A DNA stretch of 64,000 bases from Arthrobacter sp. SLBN-112 (lineage in GTDB: Bacteria; Actinomycetota; Actinomycetes; Actinomycetales; Micrococcaceae): assembly GCF_006715225.1 (NCBI RefSeq), contig NZ_VFMU01000001.1, forward strand, positions 1,364,001-1,428,000, given 5' to 3'. Positions 33,224-41,619 of the stretch are shown here, piece by piece (position 1 is the first letter of the stretch; each line of letters begins with the position of its first letter). The notes beneath the pieces are model-generated. The model saw only the letters and a program-made list of their open reading frames with translations, did no database searches and was not told where the DNA came from. The translations under genes were made by a program, and so were the position numbers.

Positions 33224-34591
33224 CTAGAAGTTGAATTCTTCCTGGTGCAGTTGCCGCCGGGGCAGGCCGGCCTGGGTGAGGGCCGCTGTCGCGGCGGATG
33301 AGAACCGGGGAGATGCGCAGATGAAGACGTCGCGGCTTGCAAGGTCGGGGACCATGGACTTCAGGTTTTGGGCGGTCAGTGCGTTCCGGGGCTCGGATGA
33401 TGGTCCTGTCAGGAAGATGAGTTCCGCTCCCCGGCGCCGGGCGATGTGCTCCAGTTCGTCGCGGAAGATTATCTCCTCCGGCGAGGATGCGCGGTAGAGC
33501 AGGGTCAGGCTTGGCCCGGGGACTGGCAGTGTTTCGAAGAGGGCGCGCATGGGGGTGATGCCGACGCCGCCGCCGATCAGGAGGACTCCCCGTCCCTGGC
33601 GCCGCTCGTTCGTCATGGCGCCGTACGGGCCGGCGGCGAGGACTCTTGTGCCCGGCCGCACGGCGTGGATCAGTCGGGTGCCGTCGCCGACCGCCTTCAC
33701 CGTTATCCGAAGGAACCCGTGGTGGGGCGGGGCTGAGAGCGAGAAGGGGTGGGATGAGCTCCACAGGGTTCCGGTCAGGAACCGCCAGCGGAAGAACTGT
33801 CCGGATTCGGCCCGGAGTTCGTGGAGGTGGCGGCCGCGAAGGATGATGCTGGCCGCTCCACCTCCTTCATTGATCACGTGATCAACGCGCAGCCGGTGGC
33901 GGCACAGCTGCGTGAGCGGTGCCAGGACCCTGTACCGCAGGACCAGCCCGAAGCTGAACGTGTAGAGCAGGCTCCATGCCACTTGCACGAGGGGGAGTCC
34001 GGCCAGGTCGGGGCCGGCGAGCTCGTGGGAGAAAGACAAGGCGACCGCGAGGTAGGTCATAAGGTGAAGGGCGTGCCAGGTTTCGTACCTGAGCTTGCGG
34101 CGGACGCTCCGGGCGGAAATGAACCCCACAGCCAAGAAGATGACCGTTCCCGCGGTGGCCGCGAGAAGGCCGGGCATGCCGACGACATCAGTAGCGGCGG
34201 CCCATAAGGAGATCCGTTGTCCCGCAGCCCAAGAGGCAGTGGCGGCGCCGCCATGGATGAGGATGAGGCAGAAAACAGCCCTGCCGCCGAAGCTGTGCCA
34301 CCGGGCCAGCCGGTCCGCGCCGACCCCCAGCTCCAGGGCGGGAGCGCGGGACATCAGGGCCACCATGACTGTTACGCCGTACCCGGCAAGCAGCCCGGAT
34401 GTGTGGGCCAGGAGGGGCATATTGAACTGCAGCGGCTGGGGAGCTTTGATACCGGCCAGCATCATGGCCCCGACTGCGCCGGCCATGATCAGCCAGAGCA
34501 CGGCGGGCGGTGAGACACTCTCCGCCACAGTCTCTTCGGGGGCACCAGGAAATGTTGGTGCATCCCGTCGTCGGTCAGCTGGGAGTGTCAT
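33224..34591 (-). CDS. ferric-reductase-like transmembrane flavocytochrome
   Basis: A 455-residue membrane oxidoreductase. About six to seven helices in the N-terminal half include paired histidines that could bind haem (RWHSFGGRAVFCLILIHGG and YETWHALHLMTYLAVALSFS). The C-terminal half is a ferredoxin-reductase module with FAD-binding HPFSLSAPP, the NAD-binding GGGVGITPMRALFE and the ending FICASPRF. It likely moves electrons from NAD(P)H across the membrane to ferric iron or another acceptor. No FMN-binding partner gene is seen; the upstream minus-strand genes encode a small anchored protein and a PepSY-like protein. Confidence 0.88.
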   Translation of the reverse strand: MTLPADRRRDAPTFPGAPEETVAESVSPPAVLWLIMAGAVGAMMLAGIKAPQPLQFNMPLLAHTSGLLAGYGVTVMVALMSRAPALELGVGADRLARWHSFGGRAVFCLILIHGGAATASWAAGQRISLWAAATDVVGMPGLLAATAGTVIFLAVGFISARSVRRKLRYETWHALHLMTYLAVALSFSHELAGPDLAGLPLVQVAWSLLYTFSFGLVLRYRVLAPLTQLCRHRLRVDHVINEGGGAASIILRGRHLHELRAESGQFFRWRFLTGTLWSSSHPFSLSAPPHHGFLRITVKAVGDGTRLIHAVRPGTRVLAAGPYGAMTNERRQGRGVLLIGGGVGITPMRALFETLPVPGPSLTLLYRASSPEEIIFRDELEHIARRRGAELIFLTGPSSEPRNALTAQNLKSMVPDLASRDVFICASPRFSSAATAALTQAGLPRRQLHQEEFNF

Positions 34592-34651
34592 TGGCTTGTT
34601 TCTTCGGGGCCGGCCACCTGGCCGCCGTCGTCTTTTGTTTTATGCCATTCC

Positions 34652-34921
34652 TCAACGGCCTCCACGTCTGCGGGCGCCGTCTGTCTTATCCTTGGCGGGC
34701 GCGGGCAGCTCCTGCTGATTCGGCGCGGCCATTACAGGCGGGTTGTTGGGGGCTGTCCGCACGGAGGCGGAGGGCGGCTGTACGGGTGAAACGGCTGGGG
34801 CGTTAACGCCGAGCTGCACGCCCGCGATGATGGCAGCGCCGGCCACCATGACGGACAATGCCCGCTGCAGCCACGGCCATACCCGGAATCCGTGCCTTGA
34901 TGCCGGACGCGAGGCGATCAT
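34652..34921 (-). CDS. small single-pass membrane protein
   Basis: An 89-residue protein. A basic N-terminus (MIASRPASRHGFRVWPWLQR) leads to one hydrophobic helix (ALSVMVAGAAIIAGVQLGV), then a Pro/Ala/Ser-rich outer segment and a basic tail (KDKTDGARRRGGR). A strong AGGAGG lies 6 nt before ATG 34921, which is the main evidence that the gene is real. It lies 60 bp upstream of the flavocytochrome on the same strand and is probably co-transcribed. No known family is recognised. Confidence 0.65.
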   Translation of the reverse strand: MIASRPASRHGFRVWPWLQRALSVMVAGAAIIAGVQLGVNAPAVSPVQPPSASVRTAPNNPPVMAAPNQQELPAPAKDKTDGARRRGGR

Positions 34922-35028
34922 GAGGGTCCTCCTGGAACGGGTGATCCGGCAGTCGCTCGGCGGGGTGGATGTTTGAGGGTGTTTGGGTGGACGCGTCACG
35001 ATCGCGTCCACCCAAGGCGGTGGCGCGT

Positions 35029-35628
35029 TCAGTGACCGCCAGGGCCGCCGGTTTCGGTGGCGGTGATGGTGAAGTTTGTGTCGAGTTTGACGGTGGTGCG
35101 GGTGCCGTCGGAGGTGGTGATGTGGGCTTCGTAGACGGCGGACCCGTCGTCTTCAGTGGTCATGGACTCGATGGCGGCGCCGGAGTTGGCGGCCAGGATG
35201 GCGGCCTTGACCTTGTCGGCGGTGTCGCCGGTGAGGTCGGTCTCACTCCCGTGGTGGCCGTGGCCGCCGCGCCCGCCTCCGGTTTCGGTGGCGGTGATGG
35301 TGAAGTTTGTGTCGAGTTTGACGGTGGTGCGGGTGCCGTCGGAGGTGGTGATGTGGGCTTCGTAGGCGGCGGACCCGTCGTCTTCAGTGGTCATGGACTC
35401 GATGGTTGCGCCGGAGTTGGCGGCCAGGATGGCGGCCTTGACCTTATCGGCGGTGTCCCCGGTGAGGGCCGTTTCGTTCCCGTGTCCGGCCCCCGCCGGT
35501 GCGGTGCTGGAGGCGGTTGGTGTCGTGGTTGCGGCGTTAGCCGGCAACGCGGCGGCAGTGAGGGCGCCGCCGCCGACGAGCGCGCCGATCAGGGTGGCGC
35601 CTGCCGCAATTTTCCGGAAGTTGTACAT
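35029..35628 (-). CDS. secreted protein with two tandem PepSY-like repeats
   Basis: A 199-residue exported protein. The signal peptide ends near LPANA (residue 32). Two nearly identical 77-residue units follow, each containing LTGDTADKVKAAILAANSGA, IESMTTEDDGSA and GTRTTVKLDTNFTITATETG, resembling PepSY domains. Both units end in Gly/His-rich linkers (GGGRGGHGHHG, GGPGGH). ATG 35628 has AGGAGA 6 nt upstream; the frame extends further without support. The two units are about 97 percent identical at DNA level, implying a recent duplication. PepSY domains are known protease-inhibitor-like or metal/redox-associated modules, and the flavocytochrome nearby fits the latter. Confidence 0.85.
   Translation of the reverse strand: MYNFRKIAAGATLIGALVGGGALTAAALPANAATTTPTASSTAPAGAGHGNETALTGDTADKVKAAILAANSGATIESMTTEDDGSAAYEAHITTSDGTRTTVKLDTNFTITATETGGGRGGHGHHGSETDLTGDTADKVKAAILAANSGAAIESMTTEDDGSAVYEAHITTSDGTRTTVKLDTNFTITATETGGPGGH
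35050..35490. repeat. 231-bp tandem duplication inside PepSY-like gene
   Basis: Copy 1 (35050-35280) and copy 2 (from 35281) share almost every base over about 200 bp, with only about five differences seen by eye until the copies diverge near 35485. The 231-bp period equals 77 codons and keeps the frame. Confidence 0.9.
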
Positions 35629-35648
35629 GGTGTCTCTCCTGGCTGGTT

Positions 35649-35669
35649 CTACTTCGGCTTTCGAAGTAG
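35649..35669. promoter_or_regulatory. inverted repeat upstream of PepSY-like gene
   Basis: CTACTTCG and CGAAGTAG form a perfect 8-bp stem with a 5-nt spacer, 20 bp upstream of the PepSY-like start. It could be an operator or a leader hairpin. Confidence 0.5.
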
Positions 35670-35771
35670 TACCTATCCTCGGAGGTAATCCTGTCGCAAT
35701 AACTTTCGCCCTGCTTGGGCACACTGTGAGGGTTCCAGAAACGCCGTACCGCTGATTTCGCGGCCTCGAAG

Positions 35772-36002
35772 TCAGCTGGAGCTTGTCCTGTGCAAGCCGG
35801 ATTCCCATTTGTAGTCGATCCAGGCCGTGAACCCCTCGTGTCGTTCATACATCATGCGCGGCTCGGCGCCATGGGACTCAAGCCACAGGATCATGCCGTC
35901 GGAAGTGACGCCGTCAACACGTCCCACCCGGATCGTGGCTGCATGCTTCCGGACTTCGATCACTTGGCCCAGGAGCGGCGTCCAGTCGCGCTGGAGGTGC
36001 AT
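35772..36002 (-). CDS. small hypothetical protein, paralogue of 32451-32720
   Basis: A 76-residue protein aligning with the protein at 32451-32720 (DWTPLLGQVIEVRKHAATIR, MILWLESHGAE, HEGFTAWIDYKWESG). The chosen ATG (36002) places the start five residues before the shared DW motif, close to the seven residues seen in the paralogue. A GTG at 36083 would overlap the next gene and is less likely. No ribosome site is obvious. Function is unknown. Confidence 0.6.
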   Translation of the reverse strand: MHLQRDWTPLLGQVIEVRKHAATIRVGRVDGVTSDGMILWLESHGAEPRMMYERHEGFTAWIDYKWESGLHRTSSS

Positions 36003-36067
36003 CCGTCTGGCGGCCGGGCCGTTATCAGCGGCCCGGACCCCAGCGCCTGACGTTCCGAGGGCCCGAG

Positions 36068-36928
36068 TCAGGCCGGGAAGCACGTCAAGGCCGTCGAGTA
36101 TGCCACCTGCAGGGCTTCCCGCACCGGAAGTGCGCGGTGGGCGTCGGACAGGATTTCGACACCCCAGGGGCCTTGGAAACCAAGACCTTGAAGGGCCCTG
36201 ATGAAGCCGGTGACGTCCTGGTCACCCTGCCCGCAGAGCCGCCGGTGGTCCCGCGTGTCCTCAAAGAGAGTGCCTCTTACCTCTGTATCGGCGTCATTGA
36301 GTTCCACGCCAAAGACCTGGTCAACTGTCAGCTTCTGTGCCAGTTCTTCCAGCGGCGTCCCGTGCCGGAAGACGTGCCAGTAGTCAACCACCAGGCCGCA
36401 CGCGGGCATATCCACGGCCCGCATCAAATCAGCCGCCCGGGGGATGGAACGGACCATGGAGAAAGCCATGGGTTCCAAAGCGATGCGGGTTCCACGGGTG
36501 ACGGCTTCCTTGGTGAGCCGCTGCAGCGGCTCCACGAACTGGCCGTAGTCGTCCAGACCGTCGCCCATGGCTGTCCCGACCTTGATGAAACTGGCACCCA
36601 ATGCCTCAGCTGCCTCGAGCAACAGGTCCAGCTGGGGCTTCCATTCGTCCTGGCGGGAGTCGTCCCACCAGTTGCTGAGGAGCTCAACTTCAACGTGGTT
36701 GAATCCCGCCTGGTCAATGAGTTTACGAAGTGCGGGAAAGCCAATGGAGTCCTTGGCCGCGGCGAGATCATCATGGGCGAGCCCGAACCCTGACCAGCCG
36801 GTCACGGCCAAGGCTGCAAGCCGTTCGGCGATCGGTACCGGACTGGTTTCCGGGTGGCTCAAGGGGGCAATGTTGCCGGCGCTGGTCCAACAGGAGGCGA
36901 TCAGTTCAGGTGTGTGCGGGGAAGTCAT
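36068..36928 (-). CDS. TIM-barrel sugar isomerase/epimerase (IolE/IolI-like)
   Basis: A 286-residue xylose-isomerase-like TIM-barrel protein. Candidate metal ligands are in HVEVELLSNWWDD (Glu), RIALEPMAFSMVRSI (Glu), CGLVVDYWHVFRHG (Asp/His) and FGVELNDADTEVRG (Glu). It is transcribed divergently from the ABC importer, with the TGGAACGTTCCA operator between them, so it probably belongs to the cyclitol regulon. It may epimerise or dehydrate an inosose or keto-sugar. No clear ribosome site precedes ATG 36928. Confidence 0.82.
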   Translation of the reverse strand: MTSPHTPELIASCWTSAGNIAPLSHPETSPVPIAERLAALAVTGWSGFGLAHDDLAAAKDSIGFPALRKLIDQAGFNHVEVELLSNWWDDSRQDEWKPQLDLLLEAAEALGASFIKVGTAMGDGLDDYGQFVEPLQRLTKEAVTRGTRIALEPMAFSMVRSIPRAADLMRAVDMPACGLVVDYWHVFRHGTPLEELAQKLTVDQVFGVELNDADTEVRGTLFEDTRDHRRLCGQGDQDVTGFIRALQGLGFQGPWGVEILSDAHRALPVREALQVAYSTALTCFPA

Positions 36929-36936
36929 AGGACAAT

Positions 36937-36948
36937 TGGAACGGTCTA
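36937..36948. promoter_or_regulatory. weak second LacI half-operator
   Basis: TGGAACGGTCTA matches the first seven bases of the perfect site TGGAACGTTCCA 42 bp away and lies 9 bp before the start of the minus-strand isomerase gene. It may be an auxiliary site. Confidence 0.4.
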
Positions 36949-36978
36949 TTGACTTCGGGTCAAGCCCCGTTCTATTGT
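36949..36978 (+). promoter_or_regulatory. promoter of cyclitol importer operon
   Basis: TTGACT (36949-36954) and TATTGT (36973-36978) are 18 bp apart. The perfect LacI-type operator begins at the next base, fitting repression of this promoter. Confidence 0.55.
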
Positions 36979-36990
36979 TGGAACGTTCCA
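36979..36990. promoter_or_regulatory. LacI-type operator of cyclitol locus
   Basis: TGGAACGTTCCA is a perfect 12-bp palindrome with a central CG, immediately downstream of the -10 box. The LacI regulator at 45633 within the same locus is the likely ligand-responsive repressor. Confidence 0.75.
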
Positions 36991-37109
36991 CAATGCGAGG
37001 TGGATCACATCCGTTCAAATCGACATTTCTTCCCTTCTCCCGCCCTGCCTTCAGAGGGCATAGCGGCATGGGCGGCAGTCGAAGTACGCGACATCAAAGG
37101 AGATTTCAC

Positions 37110-38105
37110 GTGGCGAAGTTCAATTGGCGCCGGGGCGCAATGGCGCTGGCCGTAGTACCGCTTCTGGCATTGGGTGCATGCTCGACCGGCGGAAAGACTG
37201 ATACATCAGGCGCAGCCGCAGGAGGCGGCGGCCAGGTGGCGACTACCGCGCGCATCAAGATAGCGATGATCACCCATGCCGCGGCAGGGGACACGTTCTG
37301 GGACATCGTGCGTAAAGGTGCCGAGACCGCGGCGCAGAAGGACAACGTCGAGTTCCTGTATAGCGGTGACGCTGAAGGCGGCCGCCAGGCGCAACTCGTG
37401 CAACAGGCCATTGACCAGAAGGTCGACGGCATCCTGGTGACCCTGGCCAAACCGGACGCCCTCAAGGACGTCGTCAAGAAGGCCGTCGACGCGGGCATCC
37501 CCGTCGTCACATTCAACGCCGGCGAAGATGAGTCCAAAGCGATGGGCGCGATCACGCACTTCGGCCAGAGCGACAAGCTTGCAGGCGTGACGGTCGGCAA
37601 ACGCTTGGCAGCCGAGGGTGCCAAGCACCCGATCTGTGTCATCCAGGAGCAGGGCCACGTAGGCCTGGAGAACCGGTGCGCGGGTATCAAGGAAAACGTG
37701 CCTGGCACTGAGATCCTCAACGTCAACGGTGCTGACATGACCTCTGTGTCATCGACAGTGACCGCCAAACTTCAATCCACCCCTGACGCCGACGCGATCG
37801 TCGGGCTTGGAGCACCGTTCACGCTCACCATCGTGAAGTCCGTCAAGGAGAGCGGGAGCAAGATCAAGGTTGCCTCGTTCGACCTCAACGGCGATCTGGC
37901 CAAGGCCATCGCCGACGGAAGCGTCGCGTTCACCGTTGACCAGCAGCCCTACCTCCAGGGCTACGGCAGCGTTGACGCCATCTGGCTGAACAAAGTAGGC
38001 GGCTTCAAGGTCGGCGGCGGCCAGCAGGTCTACACGGGTCCGGCTGTGGTGGATAAGACCAACGCAGGCGACGTTTCCAAGTTCGCCCAGGCCGGTATCC
38101 GCTAA
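37110..38105 (+). CDS. sugar/cyclitol ABC transporter binding lipoprotein
   Basis: A 331-residue periplasmic-binding-protein-like domain (RbsB/IbpA group) with a lipobox (LALGAC, Cys24). The core has IAMITHAAAGDTFWDIVRKG, AIDQKVDGILVTLAKPDAL and a C-terminal GYGSVDAIWLNKVGG segment. I chose GTG 37110 because AAAGGAG lies 7 nt upstream; the long upstream frame is non-coding. It is the first gene of the importer in front of the inositol-type enzymes. The ligand may be a cyclitol such as myo- or scyllo-inositol or a related sugar. Confidence 0.92.
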   Translation: MAKFNWRRGAMALAVVPLLALGACSTGGKTDTSGAAAGGGGQVATTARIKIAMITHAAAGDTFWDIVRKGAETAAQKDNVEFLYSGDAEGGRQAQLVQQAIDQKVDGILVTLAKPDALKDVVKKAVDAGIPVVTFNAGEDESKAMGAITHFGQSDKLAGVTVGKRLAAEGAKHPICVIQEQGHVGLENRCAGIKENVPGTEILNVNGADMTSVSSTVTAKLQSTPDADAIVGLGAPFTLTIVKSVKESGSKIKVASFDLNGDLAKAIADGSVAFTVDQQPYLQGYGSVDAIWLNKVGGFKVGGGQQVYTGPAVVDKTNAGDVSKFAQAGIR

Positions 38106-38122
38106 CCGGCACCAAAACCGCA

Positions 38123-38156
38123 GGGATGCCGGCGCCCTGTACCGGCCCGGCATCCC
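38123..38156 (+). other. intercistronic hairpin after binding-protein gene
   Basis: GGGATGCCGG (38123-38132) pairs with CCGGCATCCC (38147-38156). Hairpins after binding-protein genes commonly protect that part of the mRNA or partly stop transcription, raising binding protein above permease. Confidence 0.6.
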
Positions 38157-38178
38157 ACGCCAAAGGAGTTTAGTCATC

Positions 38179-39222
38179 ATGGCCAATGCTGTCCTAACCG
38201 CCGCGCCTCTCGATGAGCGCGTCAGCACCCGGAACAACATCCAGAAATTGTTGGTACGCCCGGAGATCGGCGCCCTCGTCGGAGCCGTCGTCCTCTTCAT
38301 CTTCTTTTCCGCGATCGCCCCTGTCTTCCTGCAGCCCAACTCCCTGGCGACCGTCCTTTATGGAAGCTCAACGATCGGAATCATGGCTGTAGGCGTCGCC
38401 CTGTTGATGATTGGCGGCGAGTTCGATCTCTCCACAGGCGTTGCAGTCATCACCTCCGCCCTGTCCGCCTCCATGTTCAGCTGGTACTTCGGTATGAACA
38501 TCTGGGTGGGAGTCCTCTTCGCTCTGCTGGTGTCTCTTGGCATCGGGTTTATCAATGGCTGGATCCTGGTCAAGACCAAGCTGCCCAGCTTCATCGTTAC
38601 CCTTGCCACCTTCCTGATGCTCGCGGGCCTGAACCTGGGCCTGACGCGCATGATCGGCGGTGCTGTGGCCACCCCTTCCATATCTCAGATCGACGGGTTC
38701 GATGCAGCAAAGGCGATCTTCGCTTCGAGCGTGAACATCGCGGGCATTGAAGTGAACGTCACAGTCTTCATTTGGCTCGCCATGGTGGCCGTAGCCTCCT
38801 GGGTGCTGCTCCGCACGCAGATCGGTAACTGGATCTTCGCTTCCGGCGGCGACGCCAATGCCGCACGTGCTGTGGGTGTACCGGTCACCAAGACCAAGAT
38901 CGGCCTGTTCATGGCTGTCGGTTTCTGCGGCTGGATCCTGGGCATGCATAACCTCTTTGCTTTCAACACCGTGCAGTCCGGTGAAGGTGTAGGCAATGAG
39001 TTCCTTTACATCATCGCGGCCGTGATCGGTGGCTGCCTACTGACCGGCGGTTACGGTTCCGCAGTCGGTGGCGCGATCGGCGCGTTCATCTTCGGTATGG
39101 CCAACAAGGGCATCGTCTACGCGCAATGGAACCCGGACTGGTTCAAGTTCTTCCTCGGACTGATGTTGCTGCTGGCCACCATCGTCAACCTCATCGTCAA
39201 GCGCCGAGCCGAAAGCAAGTAG
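38179..39222 (+). CDS. sugar/cyclitol ABC transporter permease (RbsC/FrcC type)
   Basis: A 347-residue permease of the branched-chain/ribose type with about eight to ten transmembrane helices. Family features include [19 protein letters not shown] near residue 75, [20 protein letters not shown] and [20 protein letters not shown], with the C-terminal [19 protein letters not shown] region conserved. AAAGGAG lies upstream of ATG 38179. It lies between the binding-protein and ATPase genes of one importer. Confidence 0.94.
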   Translation: MANAVLTAAPLDERVSTRNNIQKLLVRPEIGALVGAVVLFIFFSAIAPVFLQPNSLATVLYGSSTIGIMAVGVALLMIGGEFDLSTGVAVITSALSASMFSWYFGMNIWVGVLFALLVSLGIGFINGWILVKTKLPSFIVTLATFLMLAGLNLGLTRMIGGAVATPSISQIDGFDAAKAIFASSVNIAGIEVNVTVFIWLAMVAVASWVLLRTQIGNWIFASGGDANAARAVGVPVTKTKIGLFMAVGFCGWILGMHNLFAFNTVQSGEGVGNEFLYIIAAVIGGCLLTGGYGSAVGGAIGAFIFGMANKGIVYAQWNPDWFKFFLGLMLLLATIVNLIVKRRAESK

Positions 39223-39227
39223 CCATC

Positions 39228-40154
39228 ATGAACGCACAGCAAATTGACCAGCAGACCCTGTTGAAGGATGAAAAGGATCCGCTGACACACACCCCGGTGC
39301 ACCTGCTCTCGCTCGAAGCCATCGGCAAGCATTACGGCAACGTCATCGCCCTGCGTGACGTGACCATGGCCGTGGACAACGGCCGCGTCACCTGCGTTCT
39401 GGGTGACAACGGCGCGGGCAAGTCCACCCTGATCAAGATCATCGCCGGCCTGCACCAGCACGATGAAGGCTCCTTCAGGATCGGCGGCGAGGAACGCAAA
39501 CTAAGCAGTCCCCGCGAAGCCCTCGACGCTGGAATCGCCACCGTCTACCAGGACCTCGCCGTGGTGCCGCTGATGCCGATCTGGCGGAACTTCTTCCTCG
39601 GCTCGGAACTCACGTCCGGCTTCGGCCCGTTCAAGAGCATGGACGTCCAGAAGATGAAGGACATCACGCTCAAGGAACTGGCCGAGATGGGCATCGACCT
39701 GCGCGATGTGGAACAGCCCATCGGCCAGCTCTCCGGCGGTGAGCGCCAGTGCGTGGCCATCGCCCGGGCGGTGTACTTCGGCGCGAAGGTCCTCATCCTG
39801 GACGAGCCGACGGCGGCCCTCGGCGTGAAGCAGTCCGGCGTGGTCCTGCGGTACATCCTGCAAGCCCGCGACCGTGGACTCGGGGTCATCTTCATCACCC
39901 ACAACCCGCACCACGCATTCCCCGTCGGGGACCGGTTCCTGCTGCTCAAGCGCGGCAAGTCGATCGGCTACTACGACAAGAAGGACATCACCCTGGACGA
40001 GCTGACGGCCCAGATGGCCGGCGGCGCCGAACTCGCCGAACTCGCCCACGAGCTCGAACAGCTCGGCGGTCACGCAGAAGCCCTCAATGAGGTCAAAACC
40101 GAAGTGGCCGAAGTCGCCCACACGGCACACGAAAGCAACACGAAGCGCCACTAA
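39228..40154 (+). CDS. ABC transporter ATPase, single-domain (FrcA type)
   Basis: A 308-residue ATPase with one nucleotide-binding domain: Walker [10 protein letters not shown] (59-67), signature QLSGGERQ and Walker [13 protein letters not shown]. RbsA-type partners usually have two such domains; the single-domain form resembles FrcA. After the domain ends near residue 265, a Glu/Ala/His-rich tail of about 40 residues follows ([20 protein letters not shown]) that may form a coiled coil. ATG 39228 is 5 bp after the permease stop, with no strong ribosome site. Confidence 0.93.
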   Translation: MNAQQIDQQTLLKDEKDPLTHTPVHLLSLEAIGKHYGNVIALRDVTMAVDNGRVTCVLGDNGAGKSTLIKIIAGLHQHDEGSFRIGGEERKLSSPREALDAGIATVYQDLAVVPLMPIWRNFFLGSELTSGFGPFKSMDVQKMKDITLKELAEMGIDLRDVEQPIGQLSGGERQCVAIARAVYFGAKVLILDEPTAALGVKQSGVVLRYILQARDRGLGVIFITHNPHHAFPVGDRFLLLKRGKSIGYYDKKDITLDELTAQMAGGAELAELAHELEQLGGHAEALNEVKTEVAEVAHTAHESNTKRH

Positions 40155-40158
40155 GCGC

Positions 40159-40166
40159 GAACGTTC
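40159..40166. promoter_or_regulatory. possible internal LacI site
   Basis: GAACGTTC followed by ACAA echoes the core and right flank of the operator at 36979-36990 (GAACGTTC-CACAA). It lies 20 bp before the aldehyde dehydrogenase start and may allow separate control of the enzyme genes. Confidence 0.4.
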
Positions 40167-40186
40167 ACAACCTGGATGGAGCAACC

Positions 40187-41617
40187 ATGGAAATGCTAAT
40201 TGCCGGAAACTGGCGCGGCGCCGCCGACGGTCGGATCGAGGAAGTCCGCTCGCCGTTCGACGGCCGGACTATCGACACAGTGCCGGTGGCAACGGTCAAG
40301 GACGCCCAGGAAGCCCTTGACCGGGCCGAGATCGGAGCCCACCTGCAACGGACCACCCCCGCGCACGTGCGGGTCGACATCCTCCTCCGGGCAGCAGCAC
40401 TGGCCGATGAACGGGCCGAGGACATCGCCCAGGCAATTAGCGCCGAAACCGGTAAGCCCATTACGGAAGCCAGGGGCGAGGCGAGCCGTTCCGGCAACAT
40501 CATCCGCTTGGCAGCCCATGAAGGAAGCCAGCTGTACGGCTCCACCCTCCCATTGGATGCCAATGCCGGCACCGGCCTGGACAAGATTGGGTTCACGCTG
40601 AGGCAACCGGTGGGAATCGTTGTTGCCATTACACCCTTCAACTACCCCGCCTTGCTGGTGTTGCACAAGGTCGCACCCGCGCTGGCAGCCGGTAACGCCG
40701 TCGTACTTAAACCGGCCCGCACCACGCCGCTGACGGCGCTGAAGCTGGCGCAGTGCTTCGTTGACGCCGGCCTGCCGCCCGAGGCGCTGTCCGTGATCAC
40801 CGGGCCCGGCAGCACCCTTGGTGATGTCCTGGTGACGGATCCGCGGGTGCGGAAGGTGTCCTTCACGGGCTCCACCAGTACCGGGACGCATATCAGCTCG
40901 ATCGCCGGCGTAAAGAAGCTGTCCCTGGAACTTGGCGCCTCCTGCCCCGTGATCATCCTGCCGGATGCGGATCTCGAACTGGCTTCAACCGCGGTTGCCG
41001 CGGGTGGATTCATCAATGCTGGCCAGGTTTGCATCTCCGTGCAGCGGGTCATCGTGGACCGTCGCGTGGAGGCTGACTTCCTGGACGCACTGGTTCCGAA
41101 GGTCGAAGCGATCACCCTGGGCAACCCCAAGGAAGATGACACCCGCCTTGGCTCGCTGATCTCCGAAGGTGAAGCCTCCCGCGTTCATGCCTCCATTTCG
41201 GAGGCCCGCCATTCGGGTGCCCGGGTCCTCACGGGTGGTGACCGGGACGGCGCGGTAGTGACTCCCGCCGTCGTCGCCGGAGTTGACCCGAGGTCGAACC
41301 TGAGCCGAAACGAACTGTTCGGTCCCGCCGTCGCAGTCTCCTCAGCCCAGGACATGGAATCGGCTATCGCGATGGCCAACGACAACGATTACGGACTGGG
41401 CGCGGGCATCTTCACCAGCGACGTCGCCGCCGCCGTCCAAGCCATGCGGCAGATCGACGCCGGCAATATCCACATCAACTGGTCCCCGCTCTGGCGGGCG
41501 GACCTCATGCCCTACGGCGGCCTGAAAGGCAGCGGCATCGGCAAGGAAGGCGTCCGCTCCGCTGTACAGGAAATGACCGAGGAAAAGACGATCGTCCTGC
41601 ACGGACGCCCCTGGTAA
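40187..41617 (+). CDS. NAD(P)-dependent aldehyde dehydrogenase
   Basis: A 476-residue aldehyde dehydrogenase. The substrate-binding Asn is in VAITPFNYPALLVL, the general-base Glu in LSLELGASCP and the nucleophile Cys in INAGQVCISVQR. The family resembles lactaldehyde, succinate-semialdehyde and glyceraldehyde dehydrogenases. GGATGGAG lies 6 nt before ATG 40187. It is the first catabolic gene after the importer. The substrate is likely an aldehyde released by the HpcH-type aldolase or the cyclitol pathway. Confidence 0.92.
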   Translation: MEMLIAGNWRGAADGRIEEVRSPFDGRTIDTVPVATVKDAQEALDRAEIGAHLQRTTPAHVRVDILLRAAALADERAEDIAQAISAETGKPITEARGEASRSGNIIRLAAHEGSQLYGSTLPLDANAGTGLDKIGFTLRQPVGIVVAITPFNYPALLVLHKVAPALAAGNAVVLKPARTTPLTALKLAQCFVDAGLPPEALSVITGPGSTLGDVLVTDPRVRKVSFTGSTSTGTHISSIAGVKKLSLELGASCPVIILPDADLELASTAVAAGGFINAGQVCISVQRVIVDRRVEADFLDALVPKVEAITLGNPKEDDTRLGSLISEGEASRVHASISEARHSGARVLTGGDRDGAVVTPAVVAGVDPRSNLSRNELFGPAVAVSSAQDMESAIAMANDNDYGLGAGIFTSDVAAAVQAMRQIDAGNIHINWSPLWRADLMPYGGLKGSGIGKEGVRSAVQEMTEEKTIVLHGRPW

Positions 41618-41619
41618 CC

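Noticed and set aside
35050-35490. Repeated blocks considered as a CRISPR-like or satellite array.
   Set aside because: There are only two long units, in frame, within a protein gene; no spacers.
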